Shown here in pieces: positions 56,501 to 64,000 of a DNA stretch of 64,000 nt. The number at the start of each line of letters is the position of its first letter. The first letter of the stretch is position 1. The notes beneath the pieces are model-generated. The model saw only the letters and a program-made list of their open reading frames with translations, was not told where the DNA came from and did no database searches. This stretch comes from Tolypocladium sp. Sup5 PDA-1 (lineage: Eukaryota > Ascomycota > Sordariomycetes > Hypocreales > Ophiocordycipitaceae), in assembly GCA_000750105.3 (NCBI GenBank), contig JPHH03000019.1, positions 248,001 through 312,000 on the forward strand, read 5' to 3'. The position numbers and the translations under genes are program-made.

Positions 56501-58388
56501 CACAAAGACGTAGTCCATCTCCTCAGAGCCTGAGAACAGCTCCGCGACAACGTACAAGTCCGGTCGAACACGGCGTGCCTCATCGAGAATGTGCTCAGCC
56601 ACATGGATTGGGGTCGAGTGGCAGTTGTCGATTCGGAACCCGGCAAAGTATTTCGCCAACATGCGTGCATAGTCGGTCATGTGCTTCCACAACCAGGGGC
56701 TGTCCTCTGGGCCGGCTCCGTACCTCAACTTGACGCAATCTCCCCAGATAATCACCTCTCGCCTGAGGTACACGCGAGAGCCGGGTCCAGCATTGTCAAC
56801 CAGCGCGTTGCCGCCCCAGACCCATCCATTGTTCACCAACGCCAAGTCTTGAGGCTTGTGTTTGGACGTCGCGTCGTTGGAAGCTAACCGCGTAAAGTAG
56901 GTCTCGATGAGAGGGTTGGCAAAGTTGATGGGGCCAAGTTTAGGCCCATTTTCGTCCAGGCGGACGTACTTGATGCGGTTATACAGCTGCTCCAGCATCT
57001 CATCGACGTCAGTGTCGTACTCCTTGTAAAAGTCGACATTCAACGCGTCGAGGACCTCGACCATCTTTTCTCGCGCCGCAGCTTTGTCTGGTGCGCCAGG
57101 GGTGTCGCTCTCGTACCGTCCAAAAGCAAAGGAGAGCAGGCTTGCGGCGACAGCCGGGTCGACCTTGCGCCGGAAACGCTCGCCCAAGCTTTCCACACCA
57201 AGCAGCCCAAATTCTCTCAGAAAAGCAACCTGATCGGTCAAGGCTCTGTTCTTGAGGCTCTCGACCTTTTCTTGGAATCCATCGTCGTTCTTGGGCTCGA
57301 AAGGTTTGCCTTTGGCCCAGGCATCGATTGCAGCGTCGGCATCCCGATCGACGTCGAGTGTGTAGTACTCCCAGAGGCGAATCTTGGCAATGACGTCCTT
57401 CTTGATCGCATCCATGATGCGAATCAGGTCATCTGTGGACTTGGGGTCGACGGGGAGCCCCAGGCTCTCAAGCTTGGTGCTCAATTCTAGCAACTTGGTA
57501 TCGAGCTCGTAAGCAGACTCTAGCCAAGGGGCGGTTGACAAGTTGTACCCGGCTTCTGGGTGCTCCTCAAGCCATTTTGAGTTGTTGGCCGTGTGGTTTA
57601 GGACAATGTCCGTCAAGCTCAGCAGCGAGTGGTTCTTCTCCAGGTTGTCTACCATGTGCTTCACGTCGGCCTCTCCACCGGGGAAGCACTCGGGGTCCCA
57701 GCCGAGCTGGTCGTACAAGCTGAATGGCGAATTGGATTCGCCGCGGACTTGCAGCGGGGTAAAGTGTATCATGTTGTAGCCTCGATTGCTGATGCCGCGA
57801 AGGTGCTTCTCCCAGTCGGTCGGATACTTGCCCATGAACTTGCCGATGATGGAGAACAAGGACAGGGCCGGCAGCGGGAGGGGCCGGCCGTCGAGCTGCA
57901 GTCTTGGTGCGACATCGATGTAGTATATCGGCGTCGTCTTGAGTGGCTTTTCTGGTTTGGACGATCCCGTCGCGAGGTGCGGCTCGAGGTCGGGCAGCTC
58001 GGCATAGGTGGTGTAAAAGGCAAAGGCGCCTGACTGGTATATGGGGATGGATATCTCGATGGTGCGGTTAAAGTCGGGGGTCAGCCTGCGTGTAAACGGT
58101 GAGATTCCAGGACCCAATTGAGAGCACAGATGTGGGAAATGCCACGGCCGAGACCTACTTGAACTCCCGAAACTTGTCGCGACGGAATTCGGCTCCCTTT
58201 TCGGGGATGTTGACCCAGAGGCTGCCATGACGACATATCGAGGAGGTGCCTTCAATGGCGAAGCGGACCGTCACGGCATCGCTGGACTTTGGCGCGAGAT
58301 AGATGTACTCGCCGCCCACCTCAGGCGAGCCGTCGTCGTTGAGCGGCAGCAGGTATACCTCGTTGGACGTCATTGTTCTCGGGCTCAT
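53550..58388 (-). CDS. GDB1: glycogen debranching enzyme (4-alpha-glucanotransferase / amylo-1,6-glucosidase)
   Basis: Minus-strand exons 58388-58159, 58085-53714 and 53630-53550 encode 1560 residues, the family's normal length. The N-terminal half is the GH13-type transferase: LTDIVLNHTANNSKWL near residue 240, and FAGFRIDNCHSTPIHVAEH near 560 with the catalytic Asp. The C-terminal half is the amylo-1,6-glucosidase: WGRDVFISIRGLYLGTGRF and FGGNQHNCGTWMDKMGES near 1270. The last exon restores the expected end, GEYCADSSPTQAWSAGCLLD. The enzyme transfers maltooligosyl units and removes the single branch glucose left by phosphorylase, completing glycogen breakdown in the cytosol. Confidence 0.97.
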
Positions 58389-59985
58389 GGTGCAAGAGAG
58401 AAGAGGCGGGCCGCAGAGAGCTGCCCCGCGCTGGACCTTGAGCTGGGCGGATTGCGTCTAGCGTGCAGGGATCCAGGAGGCGATCGTCCACTGGAGCTCC
58501 AGGAACAGCAGAGGCCACAGCGCAGCAGACCAGGGTCTAACAGACGTGGGTGATGATGCGAGGCGGCAGAGAGGCGGATAAAGGCCAGGAGAGACGGCTC
58601 AGAAGCACGCGACAGACCGGCCAAGGTGGGAGGTTTAAAGCCCGTAGAGGAGTTGGAGAGGCGTTGGGAACGGCTGGTGCGGAAGCTACGGGAGCGTTTC
58701 GTCCACCGTCTCGCCTTTAGCAAAACGAAAGAGGCCTTGGACGGCTGCTACCGAGACAGATCTACGAATGGGAAGGTATGCAGCGCGTGCGTGGGCTCCT
58801 GCCAACCACCATGATCGTGATCGGAGCTGAGCTTACACCGCTTACAAGTACGGACTACGTAAAGCAATTTCTGATCAATCCAGGTGCGGGTATTGTTGAT
58901 TGCTATGGGCGATTTATAATTATTACGGAGTACGGACTAATAGAGGCACGACTTGAGGCATGCAGAGAGACCTCAGATTGTCACCCCACCGAACCAGAGC
59001 TCAACAAGCAACACCCCTGCTTTGGCGCTAGCGGAGGGGAAGCTCCTGGGCTTACATAGATGGACCTGCTTGGGAGGATCAACATCCCAATGCAATTGTG
59101 CAGCCATATTGCAATTTTTTCTTTCTCGAGTGTCTTGAATTGGTTCCCGAGGCATGCAACAGACTCGAACGTTCAAAAACTCGTACTGAGAGCCGTGGAC
59201 ATCCACGAATAGAAGGTACACAGCGCATGCGTGGGCTCCGGCTGCCATCACTGTTACGATTTAAGCTAAGCTTGCACTCCTGACAAGTACCCGTACGGAA
59301 AGCAATTTCTAGATCGATATTGCAGATATGGGCGATTTACACATCAGACTGGTGCCACACCGAACGAGAGCATCTCCTCGAGTGTATATATTAAATTATT
59401 ACTCTGAATCTTCCCCTTAGCCTTGAACTCGTACACCCTTGGTCCTGCAGATAGGCTCCGTTGATCAAACATCTCCAACCGCTACCCAAACACAAGTAGC
59501 AACGCAGGCTAATTCACCAATTCTTCGTCCACACTCATGGCCGTTCTCTCACACCTCATTCACAGACCTAAGTTATGAATGCAGTCTGCTTGGGGCCATG
59601 GGCCTGACGAGAGCAAGTTCAGGAAGCTCGCTCCTCACAAGACCGACACACGAGTATTCGTACCTATTTGAATGTGATACAAGCCACGCGCTTGTAAGAA
59701 ATAACACTAATTTACGCTTTCTTGCCTTTCCGTAGAGCATCTTCATTCTCATTCAGGCGAGCGTCTCGCTTCTGTGAGCTCGATCGAGTAGTTCCGCTAC
59801 GCCTACCTACCCTAGAGCTAGCTCCGTTTGGCTCTTGATCATGTGACGATAGTAGCTTTCGTGCCGGCGTCGGACTCGTCCTGCATCCGACTTACATCCC
59901 GTCTCACATCTGCCAACTTGCTGCCTTTACTGAAATGGGCATGATCGAAGTCGACAGCCTCAACGAATGCCTCTGATGCACCGCC
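58389..59985. other. divergent intergenic with duplicated segment
   Basis: Upstream regions of the debranching enzyme (-) and the Zn2Cys6 regulator (+). It contains the diverged duplicate listed separately and AT-rich patches near 58910 and 59390. No gene seen. Confidence 0.5.
58762..59370 (+). repeat. diverged direct duplication of non-coding sequence
   Basis: Copy 1 lies at about 58762-59005 and copy 2 at about 59202-59370. Shared blocks, in order, are CACGAAT/TACGAAT, CAGCGCRTGCGTGGGCTC, AGCTNAGCTT, ACAAGTAC, AAAGCAATTTCT, TATGGGCGATTTA and CACCGAAC. Copy 2 is shorter through deletions, and several differences are transitions. Confidence 0.7.
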
Positions 59986-61758
59986 ATGGATCGCCGTTCA
60001 GCCACCCGAGCCTCCCTGGCATGTGCGCCGTGTCGGATTCAACACCTTAAGTGTGATGCCGCTCACCCGACTTGTTCGCGCTGCCGCACGCTGTCGAGGA
60101 CGTGCTCATATCCCGAATCACGCAGGAGTGGGAAATATCGAACATCCTCTGCTCGGAGAACACGACACCGAGCCGTGACGCTCAATGCTCAAGTGCTGAC
60201 CCCGACGCATACGACGACACCCTTCCGCGACGATGAGTCCTCGGCGAGATCAAACTCATGCCAATCGCCGCCACCATCCAACGTTGCAGTCGAACACGGC
60301 CTGGATGTGGACAACGGCCTCTTGGACTTGTACTTTGAGTACTTCCACCGAAGCCATCCCTTCGTCCTTCCGAAAGCAGCACTTCAAGCGAAGATGGCCA
60401 CTGAATGGTCCAGCGTGCGGCCGTTGGTTCAGGTCATGGAATACATCGGCTCGTTCTACAGGGATCCTTTCTTAAGGAATGGCGACTTCAGCGAAATTGA
60501 TTCCGGCGAGGGCGCGGACGGTTTCGTGGTGCAAACGACTCTTCTGATGGCCTTGGCGAAGAGCATGTGTGTCGAGCAGGCGGACTCAGAGCGGCGGCTC
60601 TCCAAAGCAATACAAGAAGCCAAGGGTATTGGCATGCATAGGAAGGGCTTTGCTGATGCGGTTTCAGAGACGGATCCTGTCCTTGCGGAGAGTTGGAGGC
60701 GGACGTGGTGGATGTTGTACCTGGTCGACGCAAACTTTGCAGTCATCAGGCATGACTTCCGGCCGCGGCTCGTCGACGCAGAGTACGATGTCGACCTGCC
60801 GTGTGAGGACCATGACTATCACTCGACGGTAAGCTCCCAGAGTATTTGTGAATGAACCCAGTAAGCTAACATCAACAAGGAGATACCTGCGATGACCACC
60901 TCTCTGGCCGAGTACCGAAACCGGGAATATGCCCTCGACGACAAGCCATATTCGTCCTTCGCCTATCTTATTGACGCTAGCGGCATCTTTGTTTCATCCC
61001 TACGGTCGGCGACTCAGTACGAAAGTATTGACCAGGCCGAGGTCCTCTGTGGCGACATGGAAGCTACCATCATCGCCTGGTTCCTGATGCTTCCACCCGA
61101 CAAACGCGAGCTCGCTGCAAAGCCAGCCCGGCTTGACCAACTCATCTTTCAAGCACACATGATGATGTATACGTAAGAGCATTTTACAAAATGTGGCTAG
61201 ACTTGACCTCTGACACCATGCAGAGCCCTTGCCTACATTCATAGGCCCCTATCCAGCCTGCTGTACGATCCAGCCGAAGGGTTCTCGACCTGTGGATCAC
61301 CTCCTCCGCCTCTTGTCCCGCAGCGGAGTATCGGAAGCGGCATGGACCACCGCACACACTCCGAGAAGCTTTTCCAGGCCGTTCGCAAGCAGAACCAGTG
61401 CCTAATACTGCTGCCAATGCGGGCTGCCCAACTATCGCCATCCACCCTTTGCATGGTGGCGTGCTGCACTATTGCCCACCTCGTGGCTTGCAAGTCCGCC
61501 TTTACACCGGATGAGGCTGAAGTGGCTCGATCGCGAATACGCGTTTGCTTGGGGACACTCAAGCACTATGAAGACATTTGGCCCCGGGCCAAGCAGATCC
61601 TGCGGGAGCTGAGGAGCATCGCCAGTACCATACTCCAGCCTCGGGCGGCCTATCAGTCTCCGACCGCAGATTTCGAGCTTCTGGCTCAACAGGACGTTAT
61701 GTTTGCCAATTTATTTGACAAAGAGTGGCTGCATGCGCTTGAAAGCGGCACCACATGA
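59986..61758 (+). CDS. Zn2Cys6 fungal transcription factor
   Basis: Exons 59986-60828, 60880-61172 and 61224-61758 encode 556 residues. The binuclear zinc cluster is complete at residues 13-40: C-x2-C-x6-C-x6-C-x2-C-x6-C (ACAPCRIQHLKC ... CSRCRTLSRTC). A basic linker follows (SARRTRHRAV). From about residue 105 there is a fungal-specific transcription factor (MHR) domain with LLDLYFEYFHRSHPFVLPKA, AKGIGMHRKGF, and WRRTWWMLYLVDANFAVIRH. Such regulators bind CGG-containing sites and control local metabolic or transport genes. The MFS gene 0.8 kb downstream on the same strand is the obvious candidate target, which is inference only. Confidence 0.92.
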
Positions 61759-62573
61759 AGACAATAGAGCTGAGCTGGAGCGTTGATTTCACCCCCGTGG
61801 CATACGCCCGCGGCGCGGGACTGGGCATCCTCTCATCGGAAGTACTACGGCCTACTACTAGAGTTGACAGTCAAGGGGGGCTGTTTCCATCACGAGATGA
61901 TGGCTGTACTATTATTAACACAGCAGTTACTGGACAGGTGGTGTTTACGTAGCGACTACACAACTCTGTGACTGCGTGAAGCCTTATGGGCTGGCCGCTT
62001 TCAACCAATAAAATGTACAATACCACTTCCAACATGAACCACTGGCCTCGCCCAACTGAGCACCCATGAGGCCTTGTGGACTCATGCATGGCCTGAACCT
62101 GCGCAGAAATCCTCGGAGGATAGTTGCGTTCTCCGTCCGAATAGCCTACAGCACCACACCGATGTGGGGTGGGGCTGAGGGTTCGGAGGAGAGGCCTGGC
62201 AGTATCCCGAATAGCCTAACTGGACAAGCCTAACCGGACAACACATCAAATCCTTCTTGGGCCGAGGTGTACCCCTCGGAGCCGCGTCCAAGAGCGAGAT
62301 GCTTTTCTGATATATATGTATATCGGTATTCTCGAGTAAATCTGTGTGACAATGCGTTATTGGATTGACACGCGGTGCGACCCCAGCTCACGATGGCGAA
62401 TCTCATCCGGAACACTGCTCTTGGCGCGGTTGTACGGCTTGTTTCGGGAAACAAGTGCTTAGCATTCCCGAGCGACAAGAACCATTATTATGCAAGCGAA
62501 GAGGGTCGAAATAAGGAAAGGGACGAAGAGACGTGTGTCTCGGTCGGCTGGTGAGGCAGCCTCGTAACCCGCC
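61759..62573. other. intergenic between regulator and MFS gene
   Basis: Non-coding. GAATAGCCTA occurs at about 62139 and 62208, and related AGCCTAAC/CTAACCGGACAA words at about 62213-62240, forming a small degenerate repeat that could be regulatory. No gene recognised. Confidence 0.4.
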
Positions 62574-64000
62574 ATGTCTTCCGTGCACTTACACGAGCGC
62601 AGGAGCTTCGACAACGACCCCGAGAACCCGCAGAATTGGTCAACAGCTAGGAAGACGTCAGTTTCTGCTCTGATATGGTAAGTCACATCCCGTCTATGCA
62701 AACACAAGCCTAGGTCTGACATTTTGATCGAAGCATCTACACGTTTACGGTCTACTGCGGGTCTTCGATATACGTTCCGAGCGTAGGGTGTGTTGCATCT
62801 TCTGCCACTCCTGGTATTCTCCCTGATGTTCTGTCACACTGACTCTTCTGTTAGGCAAGTCATGGAAGAGTTCAACATCTCCGAGTCCGTTGCGTCACTG
62901 GGGCTGGCCCTCTACGTCTTGGGCTGTAAGTCATCCAGCGTCATTGGCGCCCTACAACCTCCCTTTCAGCAACCATCGTGCTTACAGCGGCACCAGATGG
63001 CTTCGGACCGCTGTTGTTCTCTCCGTTGAGTGAGATTCCCTACATCGGGAGGAACCCCGTGTACATCGTCACCTTTGCAATCTTCCTCGTCCTGTCCGTG
63101 GTGGCCTCGGTATGCCAGAACTTTGCCGGATTCCTCGTCGTTCGCTTTCTGCAAGGATTCTTTGGCAGCCCGTGCTTGGCGACTGGCGCTGCTTCGTTGA
63201 GCGACATGGTACGTCAGATAATGGCTCAAGTGTTACTCATACAGCACTGACAGGAACAGTTCTCGGTCATTTACATGCCGTATAACCTGGCAGCCTGGTC
63301 CGGGTCTATGTACTTTGGTCCGGCGCTCGGGCCCTTGCTGTCCGGCTTCTCCGTAACCGCTAAAGAGTGAGTGCAATCCTACCGAAGTAGTGCCTAAGCT
63401 TGCCTGACCCGATCAGTTGGAGGTGGTCCATGTGGGAGATTGTCTGGCTCTCAGGCTTCGTCTTTGTCTTGCTATTCGTCCTCTTGCCCGAGACCTCAAC
63501 CCCGACGCTGCTGTACCACAAGGCGAAACGCCTCGGAGAGGAAACAGGATCGCCGAGATTCGTCGCAGTCAGTTCCCTGAGAGCCAAGAATGTCACACGT
63601 GGCCAGATGATAAAGCTCGCGTTGATCAAGCCTTTCGAAATTACGCTCAAGGACCCGGCCATTGCCTTTACAAACTTTTATGTTCGTGAAACCCATCTCA
63701 TCTTCAGCATCTCACTAATATGATATCCTATAGACATCCCTGACCTATGGCATCTACTACTCCTTCTTCGAAGCCTTCCCGCTCGTGTACCCCAACATGT
63801 ACGGCTTCAACGTCGGCGAGACGGGTGCGGTGTTCGTCTGCATCCTAATCGCCTGCGTAATCGGCTTCGTGTGGTACTGCACGTGGTACCGGTTGTTCAC
63901 CGAGCCGCGCTTCAGGCAACTCGGCACGTTCGACGTCCAGGAGACGTTTCTACGTCCTGGACTCGTCGGCGTGCTTGGCGTCCCCATCGGCTTGTTCATT
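62574..64000 (+). CDS. MFS transporter, DHA1 family (3' end beyond window)
   Basis: Exons 62574-62677, 62734-62787, 62855-62925, 62997-63208, 63260-63366, 63417-63681 and 63734 to the window edge, all in frame. The start MSSVHLHERRSFDNDPENPQ leads into NWSTARKTSVSALIC and TM1. Motifs include QVMEEFNISESVASLGLALY, PLLFSPLSEIPYIGRNPVYI (motif A region), RFLQGFFGSPCLATGAASLSDM, and GPALGPLLSGFSVTAKDWRWSMW (motif C). About nine of the twelve segments are inside the window. The subgroup resembles fungal fluconazole/cycloheximide-type H+ antiporters. The short N-terminus is at the lower limit for the family, so an upstream exon is possible. It is probably controlled by the adjacent Zn2Cys6 factor (inference). 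Confidence 0.88.

Overview
This window is nuclear DNA from a filamentous ascomycete, most likely a Sordariomycete and possibly Hypocreales. The evidence is short introns of about 50-75 nt with GT-AG ends and CTAAC/CTGAC branch sites, pyrimidine-rich 5' leaders, and fungal families: a Zn2Cys6 factor, DHA1-type MFS transporters, a Git3/cAMP-receptor-like GPCR, an eIF4E-transporter-like protein, a CSC1/RSN1-type channel and glycogen debranching enzyme. Species was not determined. Exon borders were set by eye from splice signals, frame and remembered family consensus; no alignment was run.

Layout. 0.6-10 kb is dense housekeeping: an omega-type glutathione transferase, an eIF4E-binding protein, Sec1 and a G-patch protein. 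10-19 kb is looser and partly decayed: an uncharacterised membrane protein, a UDP-glycosyltransferase pseudogene, a DXD-type glycosyltransferase, a class I/II aminotransferase with an unclear 5' end, and a frameshifted GMC-oxidoreductase tail. 19-45 kb is again gene-rich: PhoD phosphatase, C2 protein, thioesterase, GPCR, NAD(P)-binding protein, FAD monooxygenase fused to a DUF6314-like domain, coiled-coil protein, D-lactate dehydrogenase, MFS transporter, F-box protein and CSC1-like channel. 44.6-52 kb is gene-poor, with one small orphan gene beside a 47-bp tandem repeat. 52-64 kb holds a Cys-rich membrane protein, glycogen debranching enzyme, diverged duplicated non-coding sequence, and a Zn2Cys6 regulator followed by a second MFS transporter that runs off the window.

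Most genes are independent single units. The only pairing that looks functional is the regulator plus MFS transporter at the right edge.

The most striking observation is that two otherwise intact genes, the GPCR and the F-box protein, each carry an in-frame TAG where a tryptophan is expected. A long uninterrupted reading frame follows (82 and 424 codons including the final stop). In both mRNAs the UAG falls in the loop of a hairpin I can fold by hand. This matches the known signature of sexual-stage A-to-I mRNA editing in Sordariomycetes (UAG read as UIG, decoded Trp), so both are candidate editing-dependent genes. Nonsense mutation or assembly error are the alternatives.
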